A stretch of DNA of 64,000 nt from Hirschia litorea (lineage in GTDB: Bacteria; Pseudomonadota; Alphaproteobacteria; Caulobacterales; Hyphomonadaceae). Each line of letters starts with the position of its first letter. Within the stretch, counting starts at the first letter, position 1. The translations under genes were made by a program, and so were the position numbers. The DNA lies in NCBI RefSeq assembly GCF_042665075.1, contig NZ_JBHTBR010000002.1, forward strand, positions 558,001-622,000, given 5' to 3'. This document shows, in pieces, positions 47,630 to 57,300 of the stretch. The notes below the pieces were generated by a model. That model saw nothing but the letters and a program-made list of their open reading frames with translations. It had not been told where the DNA came from and searched no databases.

Positions 47630-48601
47630 TTACAACGCTGGATAAACGATTCGGAATCCTATGTGAGATGCAGAAAAGTCCTTCTCCTGAGATTCTCTAG
47701 CCGCCGGCCGAAACCTTTGGCAGAAATTATCTGCACAAAGAAACGATCCACCTTTTATACGGCCTTGGTTGTCCCCCTCGTATTCACTTTCAACCCATTC
47801 CCATGCGTTGCCGATCATATCGTACAAGCCGTAACCGTTTGGCTCATAGCAACCTACTGGAGCAGCCCCCTCAAACCCATCTGCTTGGGTGTTTGAGATC
47901 GGAAATATCCCTTGCCACGTATTTGCATGGTCAGTTTTCTGCGACGGTCTGCCTTTTCCCCATGCAAAAACTTCACCGTCCAAACCTCCTCGGGCGGCAA
48001 ATTCCCATTGCTCTTCGGTAGGTAAGCTGCCTCCTGCCCATTCGGCATAAGCTTTTGCGTCATGATATGAAATATGAACGACAGGGTAATCCATCCTATC
48101 GACGATATCAGATCTGGGCCCGTTGGGGTGTTCCCAATATGCCCCTTCAACAAACTCCCACCAAGTTTGTCCAGCTTCAACATTTCCTGTCGCACGAAAA
48201 ACCGCCGACCCAGCAATTAAAGCCTCTTGGGGCAAATCTGGGTGCAACTCAGCGCTTGGAACTTGCTCCACTATCGTCTTGTACCCAGTTTCATCCACAA
48301 AGGCTTTAAATTGTCTATTCGTAACTTCGTGAATATCTATCCTAAAAGGAGCTACTGTTTTTGTACCAGCTGTTAATTTCTCTTCTGGGTACACCGCGCC
48401 GGCCCCCATTTGAAATTCACCACCAGGGATTAGGACAGTAGTGTCATCCGGAGGCGCAGGACAAACTCTTTGCGGCTTTTTCGTTTTTGCTTGCGCAGAC
48501 TCATTACTTTCAGATTTTACTTCTTCTATTTCTCTAGAACAACCTGTCAGAAAAATAGCGCAGGTAACCATCACGGCAGGAAATAGAATAGAGCTTTTCA
48601 T
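47630..48601 (-). CDS. Formylglycine-generating enzyme-like (SUMF1) lipoprotein
   Basis: A 323-residue protein with a lipobox signal (FLTGCSRE, Cys near residue 21) and an FGE-sulfatase domain. Typical stretches are FQMGAG, EVTNRQFKAFVDETGY, GGSLPTEEQWEFAARGG and GNAWEWVESEY. The paired cysteines of true FGEs are present in GGSFLCADNFCQRFRPAAR, with the final SHIGFRIV. True FGEs convert a cysteine in sulfatases to formylglycine. Lipidation and export are notable. No sulfatase lies in the window; a GH16 hydrolase gene is adjacent upstream. Confidence 0.87.
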   Translation of the reverse strand: MKSSILFPAVMVTCAIFLTGCSREIEEVKSESNESAQAKTKKPQRVCPAPPDDTTVLIPGGEFQMGAGAVYPEEKLTAGTKTVAPFRIDIHEVTNRQFKAFVDETGYKTIVEQVPSAELHPDLPQEALIAGSAVFRATGNVEAGQTWWEFVEGAYWEHPNGPRSDIVDRMDYPVVHISYHDAKAYAEWAGGSLPTEEQWEFAARGGLDGEVFAWGKGRPSQKTDHANTWQGIFPISNTQADGFEGAAPVGCYEPNGYGLYDMIGNAWEWVESEYEGDNQGRIKGGSFLCADNFCQRFRPAARESQEKDFSASHIGFRIVYPAL

Positions 48602-48717
48602 AGATAAGGGACTCAGTATTTTCTCTGATTTACAGTGTGCGAAGTGTCTACAAATCTTTGTCGCAAATATCCAAAGACTTCGCAATCGTCTTTGGCTGAA
48701 TTATATTACAAAAAGGG

Positions 48718-48770
48718 AATGATACCGCTTTTACTGACTTCAAACTTGTTTCGCTCAAAGCAGTATCATT
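48718..48770 (-). terminator. Hairpin after the GH16 gene
   Basis: AATGATACcGCTTT pairs with AAAGCaGTATCATT (one mismatch) around a 25-base loop, just downstream of the minus-strand GH16 stop. It separates the GH16 gene from the FGE-like gene. Confidence 0.6.
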
Positions 48771-48785
48771 CTTTAATCGATGTTA

Positions 48786-50276
48786 TTACGATTTGACGGC
48801 TTCAATTCGGATGTCATCCAAGAAGAAATCCGTTCCACCATTCAGAACATCGTCACTCAATATTTCCAACTTCAATTGGTCATTTTCATGAGATGCAGAA
48901 TCTTTTGTAAACCGTTGCTTTAGCGTGATCCATTTTCCGCGCGTTTGTGGTTCGAGCTGGAAAGGCTCGATAACCACTTCCGGTGAAGTCAAACTTACAC
49001 GTAGTTTTTTCGGTTGAATTCCATTTTTTAGAAGAATCTTGAATGATAATTCGTATTCACCTGGTGCCAATTGGATACCGCCTTCAGGTGTCTTGATTTC
49101 AAGATCAGGCTGACCGCTACGCGATACATATTTCAGGCTGTTTACACCATTATACCAGCGGTTCTTTGTAATACGAAAATTGTTTTTTGCAGCCTCATCA
49201 ATAACCCAGAATTTCTGATATTCATTGTCCGTGGCATCTTCAGGAAGAAGATCTAAGGGTTTTTCAACATCTTCAAACAACATCGGTCCCTCAAAGCCGA
49301 AGAAAGCCTCATGTTTCTGTAAAAGATTGGTCGATGGCTTTTGCCATACGCGTACATAATCGATTTCAAAGTCGTTAGGTAACTCATCTTCAGTTGGCAC
49401 GCCTAACCACTTGAATATCTCAGAATCCAACCAAAGTTCCATAGGATTGTTGAGGACCCAATCGAGACCTAAGCTTTCTCGCGTTTGGTGAAATTGCAGT
49501 TCGCCATCAATGTAGAATTTGAGATAATCGACACCCCATTCCGCACCATATGTATGAAATTGCTCAGATACATTGTGGTCCAACTTGTGTGAATAGCCAA
49601 ATGCGCGTGTCGGTCGAATAGCGGGCGGACTCCAGTCATGTACGGTGAGCTTTGTTTTGTTGCCGGAGATACTCCCTTGAGTTTGTGGTTTTCCCATTTG
49701 CTCAAAGATATCTAATTCTTGCTCAAACCCGATTGCCCAAAATGCGCTTGTCATGGATGAAGGGTTAGCTTTTGATCGAACCTCCATATAACCATTTAAG
49801 AAACGTTTCTTGCTGACAATAGCAGCCGTAGTAACCGGAACAGGCTTTCCTTCAAGCATTCCGTAAGGGTCATTATGCGCACCGTCTGCATATGTTTCTT
49901 GGGCAAATGCATAGTCAGGCTCCCACTGGGAACGCAATTTTAAAAGACCATCTTCAAGGATTACGTTGTGAGGAGCAAATTGAGAAGGTGCACGTCCCTT
50001 CCAGATATAGAAATCGTTATCCTTACCCTGCACCAACCATTTATCATGATCGATCTCTGAGCCGTTAAACTCATCGCTTATGTCAGGGTTTAATACCCAA
50101 CCACCCTCGTTTGTCGGATCTGATGCAGGAGATATTTCGCTACCTGAAACTTGCAGCACTTTTTCGACGGCAGGCTTTACGTCTTCAGAGATTGGTTTTG
50201 TTTCTGAAACGGGACCATTACATCCTGCGATCGCAAGGCTTGGTACAAAGACCAAACTTAAAAGACTTAAACGCAT
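48786..50276 (-). CDS. GH16-family glycoside hydrolase lipoprotein (agarase/carrageenase-like)
   Basis: A 496-residue secreted lipoprotein with a lipobox (SLAIAGCNG) and a GH16 domain (about residues 65-310). The catalytic ExDxxE motif is ELDIFE inside FEQELDIFEQMG, after NGYMEVRSK. The C-terminal part (about 320-495) looks like a carbohydrate-binding jelly-roll domain ending in FFLDDIRIEAV. GH16 enzymes of this type cut marine galactans such as agar, porphyran or carrageenan; the substrate is inference. I take the ATG at 50276 with GAGGAGAG upstream; a GTG lies one codon earlier. Confidence 0.87.
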   Translation of the reverse strand: MRLSLLSLVFVPSLAIAGCNGPVSETKPISEDVKPAVEKVLQVSGSEISPASDPTNEGGWVLNPDISDEFNGSEIDHDKWLVQGKDNDFYIWKGRAPSQFAPHNVILEDGLLKLRSQWEPDYAFAQETYADGAHNDPYGMLEGKPVPVTTAAIVSKKRFLNGYMEVRSKANPSSMTSAFWAIGFEQELDIFEQMGKPQTQGSISGNKTKLTVHDWSPPAIRPTRAFGYSHKLDHNVSEQFHTYGAEWGVDYLKFYIDGELQFHQTRESLGLDWVLNNPMELWLDSEIFKWLGVPTEDELPNDFEIDYVRVWQKPSTNLLQKHEAFFGFEGPMLFEDVEKPLDLLPEDATDNEYQKFWVIDEAAKNNFRITKNRWYNGVNSLKYVSRSGQPDLEIKTPEGGIQLAPGEYELSFKILLKNGIQPKKLRVSLTSPEVVIEPFQLEPQTRGKWITLKQRFTKDSASHENDQLKLEILSDDVLNGGTDFFLDDIRIEAVKS

Positions 50277-50417
50277 CACTATTTCTCTCCTCTATCCTTT
50301 TTAACATACTGTTCTTACTGAAACATATGATCAATGGCTATATAGGATGTAAAATAATGTTTGCGGAAATCTGCAGTGTTGCTGCTTTCTGATTGTTGGT
50401 ATTGAATGCCAGAGAAA

Positions 50418-50452
50418 TCTGGCTCTCTAATTTTATTTCACCGAGAGCCAGA
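50418..50452 (-). terminator. Hairpin after the azoR-pirin operon
   Basis: A perfect 10-bp stem TCTGGCTCTC/GAGAGCCAGA with a 15-base loop, just downstream of the pirin stop at 50460. Confidence 0.7.
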
Positions 50453-50459
50453 CTTTCTT

Positions 50460-51203
50460 TTAATGTCTGCTTTCCAAGTCAAACAGAATGAACTCACTGT
50501 CCTGGCCATTTGAAAGAACAATGCCCCCGCCTTTATTTATTGCGAGTCCATCACCTGCTGTCAGTGTTTGACCATTAACTCTAAGAGATCCGCGTGCGAC
50601 TTGGATCCACGCTTTATGTCCATCAAAAATATTATATTCGATATTCTGATTTCCCTGCAAAGTGGCAGCATATATATCGGCATCTGATTTAATACGCATA
50701 GAACCCTCTCGCCCATCTCTCGAAAGGAATAGTTTTAGCTTACCGTCTTTGTCTTCAGGAGTTAGGTCCAGTGTGTCATATAAAGGTGATTCATTTTCAA
50801 CGTTCGGTAAGAGCCAGATTTGGAGGAGGCGCACATCTTCACTTTGGGACGGGTTAAACTCAGAGTGTGTAACGCCAGAACCTGCACTCATATATTGTAT
50901 TCCACCGCTTTTAACGACAGAACCATTGCCCATACTATCTTTGTGCTCAAGTTGCCCCTTCAGCACGTATGAGAATATTTCTGCATTTTTGTGTGGATGC
51001 TGCGGGAACCCTTTTCCGCTTTGGATGAAATCGTCATTTATCACGCGTAGAGATTCAAATTGAATATGTTCAGGATCGAAATACTGTCCAAAACTGAATG
51101 AGTGAGCAGACTTTAACCAGCCCAAATCTACCATTCCGCGTTCATTGGATGGGCGCAGTGTAAATGCTTCTTTTGGTATCCTGTTTTGAGTTGAAATTGC
51201 CAT
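50460..51203 (-). CDS. Pirin-family bicupin (YhhW-like)
   Basis: A 247-residue bicupin. Metal-ligand motifs of the N-terminal cupin are visible: HPHKNAEIFSYVLKG (two His, one Glu) and GVTHSEFNP (His, then Glu). Related proteins act as quercetin 2,3-dioxygenases or redox sensors. It follows azoR by 15 bases and forms a two-gene operon divergent from a LysR regulator. Its physiological substrate is unknown. Confidence 0.9.
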   Translation of the reverse strand: MAISTQNRIPKEAFTLRPSNERGMVDLGWLKSAHSFSFGQYFDPEHIQFESLRVINDDFIQSGKGFPQHPHKNAEIFSYVLKGQLEHKDSMGNGSVVKSGGIQYMSAGSGVTHSEFNPSQSEDVRLLQIWLLPNVENESPLYDTLDLTPEDKDGKLKLFLSRDGREGSMRIKSDADIYAATLQGNQNIEYNIFDGHKAWIQVARGSLRVNGQTLTAGDGLAINKGGGIVLSNGQDSEFILFDLESRH

Positions 51204-51218
51204 AGGAAACTCCCGCTT

Positions 51219-51809
51219 TTACAGCTTTGATATTGTAACTTTTGCTTGAGATATTTTTTCGTCTGCACTTATACCTAGCGCGTCAGCTGTGATGATTTTA
51301 ACATCGAAAATGCCCATAAACCCTAGGACATGGCGAATATAAGGTGTCGCAAAATCAATCTCGCTGCCTGAAATTGTTCCACCTGAAACGAGAACGACGA
51401 TTGCCTGCTTATTTTCCAATAATCCTTCCGGCCCATTATTTGTGTATTTGAATGTGACGCCAGCACGTGCCACCAAATCAATCCAAGCTTTTAGAGAAGC
51501 TGGAACGCTAAAATTGTAAATTGGGAGCCCAAATACTATAACGTCAGCATCTTGTAGTTCCCTCACGAGGGTATCAGATAAGGCTAACGCATTCCTTTGA
51601 TTTTGTGTGCGTGCCTCGACTGGCGTGAAATTGGCCCCAACCCATTCTTCATCGATCAAAGGTAAGCCGTTTGCTACATCCCGTCTTTGTATATGCACAT
51701 TATTTTTGGATGCTAATCGGTCCAATACTGCGTCTACTAGGTTTCTGGAAACTGAACCCGTGTGACGCGCACTGGCATCTATACGAAGTATGTGTGTTGG
51801 ATCGCTCAT
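51219..51809 (-). CDS. azoR: FMN-dependent NADH-azoreductase
   Basis: A 196-residue flavodoxin-fold quinone/azo reductase. Motifs are RIDASARHTGSVSR (FMN phosphate loop, about residues 8-21) and GLPIYNFSVPASLKAWID with the later VSGG. It detoxifies quinones and electrophiles using NADH. It is divergent from a LysR-type regulator, 100 bases away, and cotranscribed with a pirin gene, a common electrophile-response arrangement. Confidence 0.92.
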   Translation of the reverse strand: MSDPTHILRIDASARHTGSVSRNLVDAVLDRLASKNNVHIQRRDVANGLPLIDEEWVGANFTPVEARTQNQRNALALSDTLVRELQDADVIVFGLPIYNFSVPASLKAWIDLVARAGVTFKYTNNGPEGLLENKQAIVVLVSGGTISGSEIDFATPYIRHVLGFMGIFDVKIITADALGISADEKISQAKVTISKL

Positions 51810-51820
51810 AAGAAATTCCT

Positions 51821-51839
51821 CTCAATATTTGATATTGAG
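51821..51839. promoter_or_regulatory. Palindrome in the azoR/lysR divergent promoter region
   Basis: CTCAATA-TTTGA-TATTGAG, a perfect 19-bp inverted repeat, begins 12 bases upstream of azoR. It sits between divergent azoR and lysR and is a likely operator of the LysR-type protein. A weaker pair TTCCAG/CTGGAA flanks the rest of the gap. Confidence 0.55.
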
Positions 51840-51909
51840 AAGATGGACCGTTCCAGCAATAAAGATTAGATCCATTATTTGAATAACATTGTTCTGGAAT
51901 CAGCAACAA

Positions 51910-52818
51910 ATGAGTAAATATGAAGAGCTAGAAGCATTTGCAAGAACTGTAGAGGCAGGATCTTTTACTGCAGCTGCCAAGCAATTGGGCGTGGCAAAAT
52001 CGGCTGTAAGCCGCCGCATACAGGATCTTGAAGCACGTCTTGATACCCAACTAATCGTTAGAACGACCCGCAAACTCACATTGACAGATCAAGGGCGAGC
52101 ATTTTTCGAACGTGCCCGTGTTTTGCTTTGCGATTGGGAAGAAACCGAAGCAATTGTATCGCAAAATCAAAAATCCATATCTGGTATAATACGTATATCT
52201 GCACCTCTATCTTTTGGAGTATCACATCTAGGTCCCGCCCTAATAGAGTTCCAACAATTGCATCCCGCTATTCATTTGGATGTTGATTTTACAGACCGCC
52301 GCGTTGATCTAATATCAGAAGGCATTGATGTCGCTATCCGGATAGGACATTTACCCGATTCAGGACTGATTGCCCGAAAGATTGCAAACATTAGAACAAT
52401 AGCAGTCGCCAGCCCTGACTATATATCTCATCATGGCATGCCCCAAACTCCCGACGATCTTAAAGGATTATTCGAACTTCGATACAGCCTTAGAAATACC
52501 CACCGATGGAGCTATGTTTCTCCCGATGGGGTCCCGGGTGAATTAGAAATTCCACCTAAATTGTCTGCATCCAATGGTGAGTTTCTAAGAGACGCAGCCA
52601 TCGCAGGTATGGGTGTATTACTTGAGCCAAGTTTTTTGCTCTATGATGATATCCGTGCCGGTAAATTGGTGCAGATCTTGCCTGAGTATTCATGGGACGA
52701 ATTGGGAGCATATGCTGTCTATCCCCCTATCCGTCATCTCTCGGCCCGTATTCGCGCAATAGTTGACCACATCGCGAAGCATTGCGGTGGTCAAAAGCCG
52801 TATTGGGATGATTTTTAG
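51910..52818 (+). CDS. LysR-type transcriptional regulator
   Basis: A 302-residue LTTR: N-terminal winged HTH (FARTVEAGSFTAAAKQLGVAKSAVSRRIQDLEARL region, about residues 8-42) and a periplasmic-binding-like effector domain with the LIVMA-style stretch GVSHLGPALIEFQQLHP. The ATG at 51910 fits the family N-terminus better than an upstream TTG. Divergent from azoR-pirin, which it probably controls in response to quinones or electrophiles. Confidence 0.9.
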   Translation: MSKYEELEAFARTVEAGSFTAAAKQLGVAKSAVSRRIQDLEARLDTQLIVRTTRKLTLTDQGRAFFERARVLLCDWEETEAIVSQNQKSISGIIRISAPLSFGVSHLGPALIEFQQLHPAIHLDVDFTDRRVDLISEGIDVAIRIGHLPDSGLIARKIANIRTIAVASPDYISHHGMPQTPDDLKGLFELRYSLRNTHRWSYVSPDGVPGELEIPPKLSASNGEFLRDAAIAGMGVLLEPSFLLYDDIRAGKLVQILPEYSWDELGAYAVYPPIRHLSARIRAIVDHIAKHCGGQKPYWDDF

Positions 52819-52898
52819 AAACCCCTACTCGGATTGACATCACGATAGGTCAACATGCTTATGATGATGCAACCATAATAATGAGGGAGAAAACAGCC

Positions 52899-53744
52899 AT
52901 GTCTCAAACAAATGCTATGAACAATGTGGTGGGCGGTTTTAATATTCCTGACCCGATAGATCTGCCAACGATTAAAGATGCAGTGTCAGAGACAGAATGG
53001 GCGCTAAGATGCCAATTAGCGGCGACCTATCGATTATGCGCAATGTATGGCTGGACAGATCTTGTATTCACGCACATCTCAGTTCGATTGCCGGATGAGG
53101 AAAACGCCAACGGAGAATTAGAAGAGCGCTTTTTGATCAACCCTTATGGCGTCTTGTTCAATGAAATAACCGCTTCAAGTCTGGTTAAGATCGATCTCAA
53201 CGGTAAAGTTTGTCAGGAAACACCCTATTTTGTGAACCCCGCAGGATTCACGATTCATAGCGCAGTCCACGCTGCGCGCGAAGATGCTGGCTGTGTTATA
53301 CATCTACACACGCCTTATGGGGTGGCTGTTTCCGTCCAAAAAGCAGGACTACGACGCTATACTCAATTTGCAATGCAAGTTTATGATGATCTTGCCTACC
53401 ATGATTATGAAGGTATTGCGCTAGAACTGGAAGAGCGTGATCGCATTGTACGCGACCTTGGGAAGAAGAGCCTTCTTATGCTCAAAAACCACGGCACGCT
53501 TACCGTAGGTGCAAATTGCGCGATCGCTTTTTTGCGAATGTATTTCCTTGAGAACGCCTGCAAGACCCAAATTTTGGCCCAAGCTGCTGGACAAGACGAG
53601 GCTCTCCATGAAGAGCCACTAGAAATGGCACACAAGGTAGGAGAACAAGGCGCTGCTGCATTTGTACCGGGTATGGGAGACAATTTAGTCTGGCCGGGTC
53701 TTATTCGAAATTTGAAGCGCACCAATCCAGGCTTTGATCAGTAA
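52899..53744 (+). CDS. Class II aldolase/adducin-family protein
   Basis: A 281-residue zinc-dependent aldolase-fold protein. Metal histidines are in FTHISVRLP, VIHLHTPYG and LKNHGTLTVG. Members without a defined sugar-phosphate pathway are common; the substrate is unknown here. I start at the ATG at 52899 preceded by GAGGGAG; a start at 52881 would consume that ribosome site. It lies 80 bases after the LysR gene and converges on putR. Confidence 0.85.
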   Translation: MSQTNAMNNVVGGFNIPDPIDLPTIKDAVSETEWALRCQLAATYRLCAMYGWTDLVFTHISVRLPDEENANGELEERFLINPYGVLFNEITASSLVKIDLNGKVCQETPYFVNPAGFTIHSAVHAAREDAGCVIHLHTPYGVAVSVQKAGLRRYTQFAMQVYDDLAYHDYEGIALELEERDRIVRDLGKKSLLMLKNHGTLTVGANCAIAFLRMYFLENACKTQILAQAAGQDEALHEEPLEMAHKVGEQGAAAFVPGMGDNLVWPGLIRNLKRTNPGFDQ

Positions 53745-53757
53745 AAGTAAATTGACA

Positions 53758-54243
53758 TTAGTCGTCGGCGTCTTGGATCACCATAAGCGTTGTTTCTTTT
53801 ACTTCTTCCATGACAGGAAAGCTGATAGTTTGGTTCACATGAGGTAAGTCGGCTATCGCGTCTCCTAGCAATTCACGAAATGCTTTCATATTTGCACATC
53901 TAATTTTCAGCAGATAATCATATCCTCCAGACAGCATATGACAGGCTAAAATTTCAGGAACGCGCTGTACGGCTTTGTTAAAGCTTTCCAGCGCTTTTCT
54001 ACCAGTATTGTCCAATTTAATTTGCACATAAACTAGATAGCCTTGGTCAATTTTGTGTGGATCTAATACTGCGCGATATCCAGTAATATAGCCCAGCCGC
54101 TCCAACCGCCTGAGGCGTTGCAAGCAAGGACTTTTTGTTAGATTTACAGCCTCCGCTAAATCAACAATGGGAATACGACCTTTCGCCTGTATTACCCGTA
54201 AAATATCACGATCTTTTTGATCTAGTGCTTCAAGCTTACCCAT
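53758..54243 (-). CDS. putR: Lrp/AsnC-family regulator, probable PutR
   Basis: A 161-residue regulator: N-terminal HTH (DRDILRVIQAKGRIPIVDLAEAVNLTKSPCLQRLRRLE within residues 11-50) and a C-terminal RAM ligand-sensing domain (about 70-150). Divergent from putA, the classical arrangement in which PutR activates proline degradation in alphaproteobacteria. Proline as its effector is inferred from context. Confidence 0.9.
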   Translation of the reverse strand: MGKLEALDQKDRDILRVIQAKGRIPIVDLAEAVNLTKSPCLQRLRRLERLGYITGYRAVLDPHKIDQGYLVYVQIKLDNTGRKALESFNKAVQRVPEILACHMLSGGYDYLLKIRCANMKAFRELLGDAIADLPHVNQTISFPVMEEVKETTLMVIQDADD

Positions 54244-54323
54244 GAGAACACGCCCAATATTCCAAATATATCTATATAATAAGTCTAAATTACCTCAAAA
54301 CCTCTAATAATCAGACTCTTTTC

Positions 54324-54338
54324 CTCACAAAATGTGAG
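54324..54338. promoter_or_regulatory. Candidate PutR operator upstream of putA
   Basis: CTCACA-AAA-TGTGAG, a perfect 15-bp palindrome in the putR/putA divergent gap, 30 bases before the putA start. Lrp-family proteins typically bind 15-bp palindromes. Confidence 0.5.
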
Positions 54339-54368
54339 AAAATAAAAGACTAACCCTTCGTGTCTTTT

Positions 54369-57300
54369 ATGATGAGATCTGACATGCCATTTGATATGCC
54401 CACCAATAGCCAAGCAACGTCTTCTGAACATTTACTTGCCAAGCTCTCTGAGGCCTACGTCGCACCCGAACAAGACGTGGTGCAAGCACTTCAAAATGCA
54501 TTGGATTTATCTGACGCAGAAAAAATATCAATCAAAGAACGCACTATATCACTAGTCTCCAAATGCCGAAAAGAATCAGGCCAAGGAGCATTGTTTGATC
54601 AATTCCTACAAGAATATGGTCTTTCGACTTCAGAGGGTGTGACGCTAATGCGTTTGGTTGAAGCTCTCATACGTACACCTGACTCTGAAACAGCTATTGC
54701 GCTTGTCAGAGACAAACTATTAGCCGGTGATTGGAAAAAACACGTCAACAAATCCCCCTCTTTGACGGTCAATGGTGCCAGCTTTGGGTTGACGCTGTCT
54801 TCAACTTGGATCCGTTTGACTGGTGGTACGCTAGCCAACAATTTACTTGCACGACTTGGCGACAAAGTTCTTTTATCAGCGGTCAAGCGCGCCATGGGAA
54901 TAATGAGTAGTCATTTTGTATTGGGGCGCTCTATCGAGCACGCAATTGATAATTCTATCGCGTACGAAAATCGAGGCTCCACATTTTCATATGACATGCT
55001 TGGTGAGGCAGCACATACGCAAAAAGATGCCGACCGCTATCTAAAAGCTTATCTTACTGCGGCAAATGCTATCGCTCGAAAATCCCGCGACTACCCATCA
55101 ATTAAAGATGCGCCGGGCATATCTGTAAAACTTTCCGCACTTCATCCAAGGTATGAATTTTCGAAACGCAATCTATGTGTTCCAGCCTTACACGCTAGCC
55201 TCGCCCAAATAGCGCGTATAGCTAAAGCAGGAAATTTCGGACTCACAATAGATGCCGAAGAAGCAGACAGATTAGAGGTCTCCCTTGAAATTGTAGAAGC
55301 TATTCTAAAAGATCCAGAGTTTGAAAATTGGGATGGCCTCACAATTGTTGTGCAAGCATACCAGAAGCGCGCGCCCTGCACGATTGCTTGGCTGGCGCAC
55401 ACCGCACGTTCATACAATCGGAAGATTGCCGTTCGCCTCGTTAAAGGTGCTTACTGGGATATGGAGATCAAGCGGGCACAAACTCTTGGACTCGAAGGGT
55501 ATCCAGTTTACACGCGCAAAGAAAATACAGACCTTGCATACCTTGTTTGCGCACAGGCTCTCTTTGTAGAAAGCGATGTTATTTTTCCTCAGTTTGCGAC
55601 CCATAATGCGCAAACCGCTGCTGCTGTTATGGAACTTGCCGGCGACAATAGAAACTATGAGTTTCAAAGACTGCATGGCATGGGGCCTCAGCTTCACGAA
55701 AATCTTATTAAAGTTAGCGGTGTGAAAAGCCGCATCTACGCTCCAGTCGGTGAATACAAAGATTTATTGCCGTATCTCGTCAGGCGATTACTGGAAAATG
55801 GTGCAAACAGCTCCTTTGTAAATAAGCTGCTTGATCCAGAAGTTCCGATTGAAAGTCTGGCAGTAGATCCAAGTGACCAAGTTCGCAGCAATAAAAGCTC
55901 CACCCACCCTAAAATCCCTCATCCACGTGATATATTGGATGGCAACAGGCGCATCGCAAGAGGATGGGACCATACGCAGCGTGCAACCTCAAATATGCTG
56001 GAAACCGCGTCGGAATTTGATGCGCCCCTTACTGTCGCTTCGTTTATAGATGGCAGAGATGTCACCGGAAAACCATTAAGAATCGTATCTCCCTTTGACA
56101 CCAGCAAACCTATTGCAACTGCTCATTTAGCAACCGAAGAATGTATAGCGTATGCGTTGGACGCTTGCGCTCAATCCAAATGGAAACATGCAACGCCCGA
56201 ACAAAAAAATGTGGTTTTCAATCGTGCGGCTGATTTATTGGAGGCTGAGGCTCATTCTTTCTTCAGCCTTTGTGTACATGAGGCTGGAAAAACGCTACCT
56301 GATGCCATCGCAGAAGTAAGAGAAGCAGTGGACTTCTTACGCTATTATGGTCACCAGATTACGACGCCCGACATGCAAGACCGAGAACCGCTTGGTAACG
56401 TGGCTTGTATTTCGCCATGGAATTTCCCATTAGCCATCTTTCTGGGACAAGTAGTTGCATCACTAGCGGCAGGAAACAATGTTTTAGCAAAACCTGCTGA
56501 ACAAACTCCAGTAATAGCTTATAAAGCTGTCCAGCTACTATACCGGGCAGGTATTCCCCATAACGCATTGCATCTTATTCTCGGCGAAGGCGCTACTATT
56601 GGTTCGGCACTCGTTGCATCTTCTGAGGTTGACGGCATTTGTTTTACGGGATCTACAAACACGGCGAAAAGAATTGCTTCAACACTTGCCAGCACGAAAC
56701 GACCCCTTACGCCTTTTATTGCTGAAACTGGCGGTATGAATGCTATGATCGTTGATTCAACAGCCTTAATTGAGCAAGCAGTAACGGATGTATTGGCATC
56801 TTCATTTCAAAGCGCTGGACAAAGATGTTCAGCATGTAGAATTGTATGCGTTCAAGATAGTATCGCAGATGAATTCATATCCATGCTAGCTGGGGCAATG
56901 CATGAATTAAAAGTTGGAAATCCTGCACTTTTAACAACCGATGTTGGACCAGTTATCGATCATCCTGCAGAAGACATGCTTAAAAAGTATATCGCTGAAG
57001 GTCGCTCAAAATGGAAAGTTATTGGAGAGGCTCTGACCGATCCTAACCCCCTCTGCTTAAACCAAGGCCATTTCGTAACACCTATAGCTTTTGAAATTCA
57101 TTCGATATCTGAACTGAATGAAGAAAAATTTGGTCCAGTACTCCATGTTATCAGGTTCAAATCCTCTGAATTAGATCAAACCATACGCGCTATTAACGCC
57201 CTTGGATATGGTTTAACTATGGGGCAACACTCTCGGATAGATTCTCGCGTTACTCGCACCGCAAAAATTTCCAATGTTGGAAATACCTACATTAATAGAA

